Source: Laceyella sediminis (lineage in GTDB: Bacteria; Bacillota; Bacilli; Thermoactinomycetales; Thermoactinomycetaceae). From it: 64,000 nt of DNA. The notes beneath the pieces were generated by a model. It saw only the letters and a program-made list of their open reading frames with translations, made no database searches and was not told the origin of the DNA. Shown piece after piece: positions 48,763 to 57,404 of the stretch. The translations under genes and the position numbers were made by a program. How positions within the stretch are numbered: position 1 is the stretch's first letter; each line of letters starts with the position of its first letter. The stretch spans positions 244,425 through 308,424 of the forward strand of contig NZ_PVTZ01000003.1 in the NCBI RefSeq assembly GCF_003003125.1, written 5' to 3'.

Positions 48763-50001
48763 TTATCGTACCGTTGTTGCAGATAAGCTGAGTGTTTTTG
48801 CATATACTTCTTGCGGATCTATATGGATGCGCGCTTGACCTGTCTCCATCGCCACCCGCGCCACCTCTCTGGCGACAACGGCAGCAACCCTCTTGTCAAA
48901 AGGCGAAGGGATCACATAATCAGGACGCAATTCATGTTCCTGGATCAAGCCTGCGATCGCATACGCGGCCGCTATTTTCATCTCTTCGGTAATCGCTTTC
49001 GCCCGAACGTCCAACGCGCCACGGAAAATGCCCGGAAAGGCGAGCACATTGTTCACTTGGTTTGGATAATCAGATCGGCCGGTTCCGATCACTTTCGCCC
49101 CGGCCCGCATGGCCTCTTCTGGCATGATTTCCGGAGTGGGATTAGCCATGGCAAAAATGATAGCATCTTTGTTCATGGAGCGAACCATGGCTGGTGTTAC
49201 CGCGCCGGCCACCGACACGCCGATAAACACATCCGCGCCTGTGATCACTTCTTCCAATTCACCTTGGCGTTTCTCACGGTTCGTCGCTTTGGCGATCTGT
49301 TCCTTAATCGGATTCATCCCAAACGGCCTTCCTTCATAGATCGCCCCTTTACTATCGCACATAATCACGTCTTTTACTCCAAGCGACAGCAACAACTTGA
49401 TGATGGCGATACCGGCAGCTCCCGCCCCATTGGTGACGACACGGATCTCATCCATCCGCTTGCCCACCACTTTTAAGGCGTTGATCATGCCTGCCAAGGT
49501 CACAATGGCGGTGCCGTGCTGATCATCATGAAAAACAGGAATGTCCAACTCCTGCTTCAAGCGCTCTTCGATCAGGAAACAGTTGGGAGCGGCGATATCT
49601 TCCAGATTGATCCCGCCGAATGTGGGCGCCATCAACTTCACCGTGTCTACGATTTTATCGACATCCACCGTATCCAAGCAGATGGGAAAAGCATCCACTC
49701 CTGCAAACTCTTTAAACAACACCGCTTTCCCTTCCATAACCGGCATGGCCGCATGCGGACCGATGTTGCCCAAGCCCAGCACGGCGGTTCCGTCGGACAC
49801 AACGGCTACCAAATTCCCCTTCATCGTGTAATCATAGATTTTCTCTTGATCATCGTAAATATCGCGACAAGGTTCGGCCACGCCTGGTGAATATGCAAGG
49901 CTCAAATCATGTGCGTCATGCACCGGCACTTTGGAATGCACTGCTAACTTTCCTTGCATCTCCTGATGCAATTTCAGTGCTTCATCCCGTATTGTAGACA
50001 A
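48763..50001 (-). CDS. NAD(P)-dependent malic enzyme (YtsJ-like)
   Basis: A 412-residue short malic enzyme that converts malate to pyruvate and CO2 with NADPH or NADH. Motifs: LSLAYSPGVAEPC, GNLVAVVSDGTAVLGLGNIGP, FHDDQHGTAIV with metal ligands, and GAGAAGIAI for the cofactor. The start is TTG 50001 behind AAGGAG. Its synteny with B. subtilis ytsJ (NADP-preferring) supports that type. With accDA downstream it could feed NADPH and carbon to fatty acid synthesis. Confidence 0.93.
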   Translation of the reverse strand: MSTIRDEALKLHQEMQGKLAVHSKVPVHDAHDLSLAYSPGVAEPCRDIYDDQEKIYDYTMKGNLVAVVSDGTAVLGLGNIGPHAAMPVMEGKAVLFKEFAGVDAFPICLDTVDVDKIVDTVKLMAPTFGGINLEDIAAPNCFLIEERLKQELDIPVFHDDQHGTAIVTLAGMINALKVVGKRMDEIRVVTNGAGAAGIAIIKLLLSLGVKDVIMCDSKGAIYEGRPFGMNPIKEQIAKATNREKRQGELEEVITGADVFIGVSVAGAVTPAMVRSMNKDAIIFAMANPTPEIMPEEAMRAGAKVIGTGRSDYPNQVNNVLAFPGIFRGALDVRAKAITEEMKIAAAYAIAGLIQEHELRPDYVIPSPFDKRVAAVVAREVARVAMETGQARIHIDPQEVYAKTLSLSATTVR

Positions 50002-50028
50002 AACATCTCGCTCCTTTTTTACACGCTT

Positions 50029-50059
50029 GGTGGTCTGACCACCGGTAAATCACATTATA
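50029..50059 (-). promoter_or_regulatory. Promoter and palindromic operator of the malic enzyme operon
   Basis: TATAAT (50059-50054) with a weak -35 is followed directly by the perfect palindrome GGTGGTCTGACCACC (50029-50043). The core TGGTCTGACCA matches the TnGTnnnACnA pattern of FadR-type GntR proteins. Confidence 0.75.
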
Positions 50060-50105
50060 TCAAAACTGTAACCAGGAGAAAACGGACGACCAGGCGCGCC
50101 TAATA

Positions 50106-50137
50106 GAAAAAGGCTACTGTTTTCCCCTCCAGTAGCC
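50106..50137 (-). terminator. Terminator of the lipoprotein gene
   Basis: GGCTACTG and CAGTAGCC pair, with TTTTTCTATT after on the minus strand. Confidence 0.85.
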
Positions 50138-50172
50138 GTTTAACACACTTTTTCGCTTGTCTGGTACGTTTA

Positions 50173-50574
50173 TTATTTTAAGGAAACGACTTCCTTAAAA
50201 CCGTTCCATTGCAATTCTACTTGCACATTTTTCTTTTCGGGATTAGCATTTGGCTGCACGACGCTTTCAATGATAGCGGTTCCCTTTTCATCCAACATGA
50301 CATTTTGCTGATTGGTAGTGTTGTTGCTGTCTTTAACCATGACCAACACATTCCCCACCACTAACACATCTTTGCCTAAGTATTTCACCGTAACCTTTTC
50401 TGAACCGTCGCTATCATCGTGATACTGATAAGCCAATGCCACTTCCCAATGTTTGCTTTTCCCCGACAATTGCCCACTTACCGATTTATTCGCGCAAGCG
50501 CTCAACAGCACCCCCATCAAGCATAAGAGAAAAGCGGAAACACGGTACTTTTTTCCCCATTGTAACTCCATCAT
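50173..50574 (-). CDS. Small lipoprotein of unknown function
   Basis: A 133-residue protein with a signal peptide (about 1-26) and lipobox LSAC, so Cys27 is the lipidated residue. The rest is beta-rich and polar. The start is ATG 50574 behind AAGGGG. An open frame continues upstream but enters AT-rich noncoding DNA. No known domain was recognised. It is a single gene with its own terminator. Confidence 0.72.
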   Translation of the reverse strand: MMELQWGKKYRVSAFLLCLMGVLLSACANKSVSGQLSGKSKHWEVALAYQYHDDSDGSEKVTVKYLGKDVLVVGNVLVMVKDSNNTTNQQNVMLDEKGTAIIESVVQPNANPEKKNVQVELQWNGFKEVVSLK

Positions 50575-50771
50575 CCCATTTCCCCTTACTCTTTGAAAAC
50601 TATGCCGCCCTATGCTGTCGTGGCGCAGCCGCTTCGACAACAGGCTGGCACCATCTATAATTTTACATTTATATATATCAATTAACCAATAGCACAAACT
50701 TACCAATTCCTTAATAATCCTCTTATTTTCATTATTAATCTTCGTGTTTTCTCTATTAATCTTACATAATT
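50575..50771. other. AT-rich intergenic stretch
   Basis: About 200 bp, much richer in A and T than its neighbours (50660-50770). It probably holds the promoter of the lipoprotein gene. No gene was seen in it. Confidence 0.5.
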
Positions 50772-50897
50772 TTATTTTCTTGTTCTTTTTTGTTGTCGAT
50801 TTCCCTTTTTTCCGGCACCGATTCTGGCCATGATCACAGCAATAAAAAGAAATAAAAGGAATCCTACAAGCACCAAACATTGGTACAAAAACGCCAA
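50772..50897 (-). CDS. 41-residue single-span membrane protein
   Basis: A short frame starting at TTG 50897 with GGAGG 7 nt upstream (a second TTG is at 50900) and ending TAA at 50774-50772. The first 25 residues form one hydrophobic span (LVLVGFLLFLFIAVIMA) and the tail is strongly basic (GKKGNRQQKRTRK). That layout is typical of small membrane proteins with a cytoplasmic positive tail. No family was recognised. Confidence 0.55.
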   Translation of the reverse strand: MAFLYQCLVLVGFLLFLFIAVIMARIGAGKKGNRQQKRTRK

Positions 50898-50932
50898 CAA
50901 GCGACCTCCCCCTTTCTCACGCTTCACCACAG

Positions 50933-50953
50933 AAAAAAAGGGCTTACGCCCTT
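50933..50953 (-). terminator. Terminator of the 153-residue unknown gene
   Basis: AAGGGC, loop GTAA, GCCCTT, then a run of T. It lies directly after the stop. Confidence 0.9.
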
Positions 50954-51415
50954 CTATTGAAATATGCCCACAGCTTGCCTATGCATTTGTTGCAACTCGA
51001 TTTCCCGTTCGGTGTTCAATTCCAAGACCAGTCCACGCAAATAAGCTAGCAATTCTTCCGGATCAGCAGACCGCAAGCTGAGATCTTCTCCCATCCACAC
51101 CTGCCATCCCCGGCCCGTTTCATCCAACCGAACAATGATATCCATCGCAAAGGTAACATCAAAAAAGCGCCATTGGGCATCAGATTTCACGATTTTTTCC
51201 AGATAATAGGGCATGTCTGACCGAAACCGGTCATAGATCGGCTCCAAGTGGCGCATCGCCTCTTCACGATCTTCACAGAGCGCCGAAGTTGTTCCCATGT
51301 CGATGAGAATATTCCCGTCTTCCAATCCCGAAACGGCTATTTCCTGATTGGTAATGGGATCCACAATGTTTCGTTTGGCATGGTTGGAAATCAACCATTT
51401 CAATGCGCTTCTCAT
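50954..51415 (-). CDS. Conserved-looking cytoplasmic protein of unknown function
   Basis: A 153-residue soluble alpha/beta protein. The start is ATG 51415 behind AAGGAGCG. No catalytic motif was recognised. The central part (DGNILIDMGTTSALCEDREEA) and a Trp-rich part (GRGWQVWMGEDLSL) look well folded, and the C-terminal helix is charged. It lies between pgpA and small membrane protein genes and has its own terminator. Confidence 0.7.
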   Translation of the reverse strand: MRSALKWLISNHAKRNIVDPITNQEIAVSGLEDGNILIDMGTTSALCEDREEAMRHLEPIYDRFRSDMPYYLEKIVKSDAQWRFFDVTFAMDIIVRLDETGRGWQVWMGEDLSLRSADPEELLAYLRGLVLELNTEREIELQQMHRQAVGIFQ

Positions 51416-51542
51416 ACCCAGCTCGCTCCTTGACAATATTTTCATGTTAAATGGAAATAATAGAAATATACCAAATTTTTATCACAATTTTATTATAATC
51501 TTAACTCATGAAAAAACGAACCATCATTCACTGTTTTCACAT

Positions 51543-51580
51543 AAAAAAAGCCCACGCCGGAAGTCTTACCTGGGCGTGGG
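51543..51580 (-). terminator. Terminator of the PgpA-family gene
   Basis: CCCACGCC and GGCGTGGG pair, then CTTTTTTTA follows on the minus strand. Confidence 0.88.
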
Positions 51581-51627
51581 TTACTTGCCCATTGGGGAGA
51601 CACCGCACTATCAACCATCTACTCCGT

Positions 51628-52173
51628 TTAAGCATCCGGTGTTTCTAGCTTCCCCAGCGGGCCCATCTCGCTTGCGCGGTCAGCCACATAGCGGCGCACA
51701 TCCGGGTTCTGGTGCGCGATACGAGCAGACGCGGCCGCCGCGATGCCTGCAACGAGATCATCCAGAAAAACATGGATCTGCTCGTCGTGATTGTTCAATT
51801 TTTTCATCAGACCAATTTTGTTTTTATCCAAGTAACCAAAACTGGTCAAACCAATCGTCCCATATACGTTGGTAATGCTCAGCGCGAGAATCTCATCGAT
51901 CCCGTACAATGGTTCATCCGCTTCCATGATGCGCTGGAACGGTTCCGGCAACAGCTTCTTCTCCGCCAGCACATCCAGGGACACCCCTGTGATGACAGCA
52001 TGTTGCACCTCGCGCTTGCGCAAGACCGCATGCACGTTGTTCACGCATTCTTCCAAAGTCAGATTTTTATTGTAAGGCGCCTGCAACTGGTACACAATAT
52101 GGGAAATTCCTTCAATGGTCACACCGCGCTCATTGAGCAGCTTAATGACATGATCGTAGAATATGGTTCTCAC
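51628..52173 (-). CDS. Phosphatidylglycerophosphatase A family protein (YutG-like)
   Basis: A 181-residue protein of the short PgpA/YutG group. The C-terminal half has the PgpA core: GTIGLTSFGYLDKNKIG and HVFLDDLVAGIAAAA with the acidic site. Some members dephosphorylate phosphatidylglycerophosphate in lipid synthesis, but soluble short forms may have other substrates. The start is uncertain. GTG 52173 is the first candidate and its binding site is weak. It lies downstream of dnaE. Confidence 0.83.
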   Translation of the reverse strand: MRTIFYDHVIKLLNERGVTIEGISHIVYQLQAPYNKNLTLEECVNNVHAVLRKREVQHAVITGVSLDVLAEKKLLPEPFQRIMEADEPLYGIDEILALSITNVYGTIGLTSFGYLDKNKIGLMKKLNNHDEQIHVFLDDLVAGIAAAASARIAHQNPDVRRYVADRASEMGPLGKLETPDA

Positions 52174-52254
52174 CTTCTTTGGATATCGACTCGTTCAGGT
52201 CGGTGCCGAAAAGAGCTGAGTCTTAAAAGATATGCCACCCCGCCAGCAGGTATG

Positions 52255-55200
52255 TCACTTTTGAGTGACGCGAAAACTGTTTGCTCCCATGATCACTTCC
52301 ACTTGTTGGCGACATGCAGGAGTCGGTGTGATCGCGTACCGTTCTTCGGAAAGCGCTAGCACTTTCTTGGTCCGTTCATAATAAAGGTAAACGGGCGTCT
52401 CCCCCCTGTGTAACTTCAGCACCTCTTGCAAGCGCCGGAGCCGCTCCTCGGTCTCCCGCTGGGGGGGAATGCGGATATACACCTTCTGCGCCGGACCGAC
52501 CGAAGGCGGCGCGGGACGGGATGCGAACGCGACACGGGACAGGTCGGCCACTTCATCAGCGATGAGTTTCACGCCTTCATCTTGCAGTTGCACTTTCGCG
52601 CGGATGAACACCGGTTGTTCCGGTTGCAACAACGTGCGAGCAGTGCGGAACACTTTGGGGAACACCACTACTTCACAAGTGCCGCCACGATCCTCAATCT
52701 GGACAAAGGCCATCGGTTCACCTTTTTTGGTCTGAATCGGTTTGACATCCGTGATCCAAGCGCCCACTTTGACCTCTTCCCGGTCCCGGCATCCCATCAA
52801 GGCATGCAAACGGTGCGTGGCCCGCTCTTGGATCACCGGAGCGTACTGGTCAAGCGGATGACCGGATAAAAATAAGCCCAATAATTCCCGTTCACGATCC
52901 AACTGGTCGCGTTCTGTCAGCGAAGCGGATGGCGCCTCTTCCAACAAACGCGCAAAATCAAACGCTTCATCGGCCAAGCCCAAGCTCAACTGCTGTTTGC
53001 CTGAACGCGTTCGGTTTGCCGCAACCCATTCCAGCACTTCGTCCAGCAAATACAAGTTTTGCGAGCGGCTACCTGGCAGAGAATCGCAGGCTCCGCACTC
53101 AATCAACGACTCCAATACGCGCCTGTTGCACACCCGCAAATCCACCCTAGCGCACAGATCGGCCAAGTTTTCAAATGGGCGTACTTGCCGCCCTTTGATC
53201 AACTCCCGAATGGCCAAGGTGCCAACATTTTTGATGGCCGCCAAGCCAAACCGAATCGCTTTCCCTTCCACCGAAAAGGCTTCTTCACTTCGCTGCACAT
53301 CGGGCGGCAAAACAGCGATCCCCATCCGGCGGGCTTCCTCGATGTACTCCGCCAATTTGCCTTGGCTCCCCATCACCGATGTCATCAATGCTGCCATAAA
53401 CTCGACCGGGTGATTAGCCTTCAAATAAGCCGTCTGATAAGCCAACACTCCATATGCGGCCGAATGGCTACGGTTAAAACCGTAATCGGCAAATCGCACG
53501 ATCAAATCATAAATCTCATGCCCCGTCTGTTCGTCATATCCCTTGTCCACACAGCCTCCTACAAAAGCGTTTCGTTGTTCATGCAAAAGTTCCTTCTTCT
53601 TTTTCCCGACCGCGCGCCGCAATAAATCAGCCTGCCCAAGGGAAAAGCCAGCCATTTTGGCCGCTATTTGCATGATTTGCTCCTGATACACGATAATCCC
53701 GTACGTGTTTTCCAGAATCTCTTCCAGATCGGGGTGGGGATACGTCACTTTTTCCAACCCGTGTTTTGCTCGGATATATCGCGGAATCTGCTCCATCGGC
53801 CCCGGGCGGTACAAAGCCAAAACAGCGATGATATCTTCAAAATGCGTCGGCTTCAACTCTTTGAGCACCTTGCGCATGCCCGGCGATTCCATTTGGAACA
53901 CCCCGGTGGTGTCCCCTTTGGACAACAGCTTGTACGTCGCCGGATCATCGAAGCGAGCGCCGTCAAATGAAACGATGGTCCCGGAATTTTCCCTCACCAA
54001 CTCACGCGTCTTCTCGATCACCGTCAAGTTGCGCAAACCTAAAAAATCCACCTTCAGCAAGCCGATATCCTCCAGCACCTCCATCGGGTACTGAGTCAAT
54101 GGAATTCCGTCGTTTCCCGCCTGGAGCGGCACATGATCGGTCAGGGGTGTGCTAGCGATAACCACTCCCGCGGCATGGGTGGAAGCATGCCGGGGCATCC
54201 CCTCGATCTTGGCTACCGTCCGCATCAGTTGCGCCGTTGCCGGATTCTTCATCAATTCCTTCAAAGCGGGCTCCTGCTGAAACGCTTTGGCCAAGGTCAT
54301 GCCGGGACTGCCTGGAATCAGCTTGGCCGCGCGATCCACTTCTCTGTAAGGCAATCCCATCACCCGGCCCACATCCCGCACTGCGGCCCGCGGCGCCATC
54401 GTCCCAAAGGTGATGATCTGCGCTACCCGCTCTGCCCCATACTTGTTCACCACATACCGGATCACTTCATCGCGGCGTTCATAGTTGAAATCGATGTCGA
54501 TATCCGGCATGCTGATCCGCTCGGGATTGAGAAACCGTTCAAAAAAGAGCCGATACTTCAGCGGGTCGATATCGGTGATGCGAAGGACATAGGACACCAA
54601 ACTCCCCGCCGCCGAACCTCGCCCCGGTCCCACTGCGATCCCCCGCTCATGGGCGAACCGGACAAAATCCCACACCACCAGAAAATAATCATTAAAGCCC
54701 ATCCGGTCGATGACCGACAATTCATAGTCCAACCGCTCAACCACCTCGGGGGTCAACTGGCCAAACCGCTCAATCGCCCCCTGGCAGCAAAGCTCCCGCA
54801 AATAAGCGGCAGCCTCCACACCTTCCGGCAAGGGAAATTTGGGCAACAGGCGGCCCCCCAAAGGGATCTCGACCTGGCAACGTTCGGCGATATCCACCGT
54901 GTGATGCAAAGCCTCGGGTACATGTCCGAAGCACCGACGCATCTCTTCCGCCGATTTCAGATAATATTCTTTGGTCGGAAAACGCAACCGCTCTTCATCG
55001 GCCAACTTGCTGCCAGTCTGGATGCAAAGGAGGCAATCATGCACTTCATGATCACCTTGGTGTGTATAATGCACGTCATTGGTCGCAATCAGCTTCACTC
55101 CCAGCTCTTTTGACCAAGAAATCAGCTGGCGGTTTACCCGTTCTTGTTCCGGAAGCTGATGGTCTTGCAATTCAAAAAAGAAATGATCCGGTCCAAAGAT

Positions 55201-55701
55201 GTCTAAATACTCCATTACCAATCGTTTCGCTTCCGCCAAATCTCCCGCCAAAATCGCCTGCGGAATCTCCCCTCCCAAGCACGAACTGGTAGCGATCAGC
55301 CCTTGCCGGTATTGGCGCAACAGCGCTTTGTCAATACGGGGCTTATAATGGAACCCCCGCAGATGGGCCTCGCTTGTCAAACGCAGCAAATTTCGATACC
55401 CTACATCCGTTTCGGCAATCAGCAACAGATGGTAATTCTTTTGCTCCCTGAGCGGCCGCTTATCATGGAGCGACCCTGCTGTCAGATACATTTCACAACC
55501 GATGATGGGCTTGATGCCCGCTTCCTGACACGCTTTATAGAAAGGCACCACGCCGTGCATCGCGCCATGATCTGTGATGGCGAGCGCCTTCATTCCCAGT
55601 TGTTTGGCGGTTCGCACCAGCTCTTCGATCCGGCTGGCCCCGTCCAGCAAACTAAATTCCGTATGCACATGAAGATGAACAAAGTCTTTCAACCGATCCA
55701 C
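52255..55701 (-). CDS. dnaE: DNA polymerase III alpha subunit, DnaE type
   Basis: An 1148-residue replicative C-family polymerase. In Bacillus, DnaE extends RNA primers on the lagging strand before PolC takes over. The PHP domain (1-210) starts HLHVHTEFSLLDGASR and has ITDHGAMHG. The palm has PDIDIDF near residue 400. An OB fold lies near 1000-1090. The start is GTG 55701 behind GAGGAGGGG. In-frame codons up to 55800 lack a site. Confidence 0.96.
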   Translation of the reverse strand: MDRLKDFVHLHVHTEFSLLDGASRIEELVRTAKQLGMKALAITDHGAMHGVVPFYKACQEAGIKPIIGCEMYLTAGSLHDKRPLREQKNYHLLLIAETDVGYRNLLRLTSEAHLRGFHYKPRIDKALLRQYRQGLIATSSCLGGEIPQAILAGDLAEAKRLVMEYLDIFGPDHFFFELQDHQLPEQERVNRQLISWSKELGVKLIATNDVHYTHQGDHEVHDCLLCIQTGSKLADEERLRFPTKEYYLKSAEEMRRCFGHVPEALHHTVDIAERCQVEIPLGGRLLPKFPLPEGVEAAAYLRELCCQGAIERFGQLTPEVVERLDYELSVIDRMGFNDYFLVVWDFVRFAHERGIAVGPGRGSAAGSLVSYVLRITDIDPLKYRLFFERFLNPERISMPDIDIDFNYERRDEVIRYVVNKYGAERVAQIITFGTMAPRAAVRDVGRVMGLPYREVDRAAKLIPGSPGMTLAKAFQQEPALKELMKNPATAQLMRTVAKIEGMPRHASTHAAGVVIASTPLTDHVPLQAGNDGIPLTQYPMEVLEDIGLLKVDFLGLRNLTVIEKTRELVRENSGTIVSFDGARFDDPATYKLLSKGDTTGVFQMESPGMRKVLKELKPTHFEDIIAVLALYRPGPMEQIPRYIRAKHGLEKVTYPHPDLEEILENTYGIIVYQEQIMQIAAKMAGFSLGQADLLRRAVGKKKKELLHEQRNAFVGGCVDKGYDEQTGHEIYDLIVRFADYGFNRSHSAAYGVLAYQTAYLKANHPVEFMAALMTSVMGSQGKLAEYIEEARRMGIAVLPPDVQRSEEAFSVEGKAIRFGLAAIKNVGTLAIRELIKGRQVRPFENLADLCARVDLRVCNRRVLESLIECGACDSLPGSRSQNLYLLDEVLEWVAANRTRSGKQQLSLGLADEAFDFARLLEEAPSASLTERDQLDRERELLGLFLSGHPLDQYAPVIQERATHRLHALMGCRDREEVKVGAWITDVKPIQTKKGEPMAFVQIEDRGGTCEVVVFPKVFRTARTLLQPEQPVFIRAKVQLQDEGVKLIADEVADLSRVAFASRPAPPSVGPAQKVYIRIPPQRETEERLRRLQEVLKLHRGETPVYLYYERTKKVLALSEERYAITPTPACRQQVEVIMGANSFRVTQK

Positions 55702-55868
55702 GCCGACCCCTCCTCTTTCCCTCTTATTATAACGAAACCGGCTTGTCCGAACATCCTTTCCCCCTACCCATTGTCCACATAATTGCTCTCGCTCCTTCAT
55801 ATTCTTTAGGAAAATCAGTAATTATTTACCAAAATCACACTTTTGCTAGACAAAGGCGGTTATCGGCT

Positions 55869-56198
55869 ATGGGACAACAATTTTGGACAACGGTCATCCT
55901 CGATTTCCTGATCGCGCTCGGCGTAGTATTGGGCGGTGTGATGCTAGGCGGTGTGGGAGCATTTCTCGCCGACGACTATCCGATGTTTAAAATGCTACGC
56001 CTCGCAGAACAATTAAAGATATGGGCAATGGTAGCGGCCATCGGCGGCACATTTGACATGATCAAAAACATTGAAATCACCATTTTAGGCGGTCAGATCA
56101 ATCTCGCCCTGCAACAATTGTGCTTTATCATCAGCGCGTTTTTGGGCGCCCACACCGGCACCGTCCTGATTCGCTGGATGATCCAAGGGGAATACTGA
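55869..56198 (+). CDS. ytrH: Sporulation protein YtrH
   Basis: A 109-residue membrane protein with about three spans (DFLIALGVVLGGVMLGGVGAF). It matches YtrH in length, content and place opposite dnaE, followed by ytrI. ATG 55869 follows AAAGGCGG. B. subtilis YtrH is made in the mother cell under sigma-E and aids spore formation. Confidence 0.88.
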   Translation: MGQQFWTTVILDFLIALGVVLGGVMLGGVGAFLADDYPMFKMLRLAEQLKIWAMVAAIGGTFDMIKNIEITILGGQINLALQQLCFIISAFLGAHTGTVLIRWMIQGEY

Positions 56199-56199
56199 C

Positions 56200-56739
56200 A
56201 TGGTGCGCGGCGTCATTGCCGGCTTGAAAAAAAACCGGCGTGCATGGGTGATGCTCCTGCTGGGCTTTCTTTTCGGCAACGGCTTGTTTCTTCTCCTATA
56301 CGGCCAAAAAATCGACGGCCTACTATCAGAGCGCAACGCTCTGTATTACGCCAACAACCAAAAGTACAAAGAAATCCTGAAGTTGCAGGAAGAGACATTG
56401 CGGTTGGCCCGCAAAGGAGAGCGACACCAGGAAAACAAGGATCGCATCCAAAAAATCATCGTAGAAGTGGACAGTGAACAATCCGTGATTATCGATTTGG
56501 TAAAAGAACAGCTTGAGAAAAAACTGACTCCCTTTCTCGGCAAATCGATGCAATGGATCAGCAACAATCCTGACCTGATCGAATTAATTTTGGAGAAAGA
56601 ACAAATAGTGATAGATGAAGCACAAAAATTAAAAGTAGAAGTACACCTGAAATATGTGTCTTTTTATGACGAAACATTAAAAATCTGGGTTCAAACAAAA
56701 GACGTCTCTAGTGATGATGTATCTGATATAGTAAAATAG
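56200..56739 (+). CDS. ytrI: Sporulation membrane protein YtrI
   Basis: A 179-residue protein with one N-terminal span (about 16-35) and a charged, coiled-coil-like outer part. ATG 56200 follows AAGGGG, 1 bp after the ytrH stop, so they form an operon. It is identified by place and shape more than by motif. Confidence 0.82.
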   Translation: MVRGVIAGLKKNRRAWVMLLLGFLFGNGLFLLLYGQKIDGLLSERNALYYANNQKYKEILKLQEETLRLARKGERHQENKDRIQKIIVEVDSEQSVIIDLVKEQLEKKLTPFLGKSMQWISNNPDLIELILEKEQIVIDEAQKLKVEVHLKYVSFYDETLKIWVQTKDVSSDDVSDIVK

Positions 56740-56786
56740 TTGTATGCAATTACTACTCGACACGACGAAGGGAAGGGGGAACCACC

Positions 56787-56975
56787 ATGATCATCAATCG
56801 CAAAGAAATGGCCCGCGCCAAATTGGAAAAGCTGAAAAACGGATATTCCGCCTTTGCGGAAACACAAGAAGTTGCAGAGTTCATTGAAAAAGAATTGGAA
56901 AAGTTGGACCTTCACGTGCATATTGACCGCACTGAACACGGATGTTGGTTCATCCCGGAACAATCTAAATCGTAA
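56787..56975 (+). CDS. 62-residue charged protein of unknown function
   Basis: A short soluble protein, mainly helical and rich in Lys and Glu (EVAEFIEKELEKLDLHVHIDR). ATG 56787 follows AAGGGGGAA. It lies between ytrI and ytpI. No family was recognised with confidence. Confidence 0.7.
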   Translation: MIINRKEMARAKLEKLKNGYSAFAETQEVAEFIEKELEKLDLHVHIDRTEHGCWFIPEQSKS

Positions 56976-56989
56976 TTCACGTATTTTTG

Positions 56990-57017
56990 AGCGCCTCCAT
57001 CATTTGATCGAGGCGCT
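56990..57017 (+). terminator. Hairpin after the 62-residue gene
   Basis: AGCGCCTC and GAGGCGCT form a perfect stem around 12 nt. Only TATTTCC follows. Confidence 0.6.
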
Positions 57018-57041
57018 TATTTCCTGGAGGTTTTTATAAAC

Positions 57042-57362
57042 ATGCAAGCCATTGGCATTATCTTGGTTTCCGTCATCTGCGTCACCGTCTTCGGCACTTT
57101 CTTCAACAGCATGCTGGCACGCAGAACGGACGGCCTGCCCAAACGGATCTACCAAGCGCGAATGAACATGTTTATGGGGCTGATGTTCTTGGCAATCGGG
57201 TCATTGCAATTTCTGATGCCGAGCGATTCAGTGTTGCGCCTGTTTTTCATCGGTTTGATCCTCGCTGTGGGCCTATTTAATCTTTATTACGGATTTAAGC
57301 ACCATCGCTTTTACAGCAATCAAGTGAAACAGCATCAAGATCGCACTTCCCCGGTTTCATGA
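57042..57362 (+). CDS. ytpI: YtpI family membrane protein
   Basis: A 106-residue protein with three predicted spans. Features are QARMNMFMGLMFLAIGSLQF and the end NLYYGFKHHRFY. ATG 57042 follows CTGGAGG. Its position before ytoI matches B. subtilis. Function is unknown. Confidence 0.86.
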   Translation: MQAIGIILVSVICVTVFGTFFNSMLARRTDGLPKRIYQARMNMFMGLMFLAIGSLQFLMPSDSVLRLFFIGLILAVGLFNLYYGFKHHRFYSNQVKQHQDRTSPVS

Positions 57363-57364
57363 GA

Positions 57365-57395
57365 AAAGCCGGTGACGATAATGTCACCGGCTTTT
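57365..57395. terminator. Bidirectional terminator between ytpI and ytoI
   Basis: AAAGCCGGTGAC and GTCACCGGCTTTT are perfect arms for the two convergent genes. Confidence 0.92.
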
Positions 57396-57404
57396 CTCAT
57401 GTTG

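Noticed and set aside
54133..55113. A 326-codon plus-strand frame inside dnaE
   Set aside because: Antisense shadow of dnaE with biased composition and no start signals.
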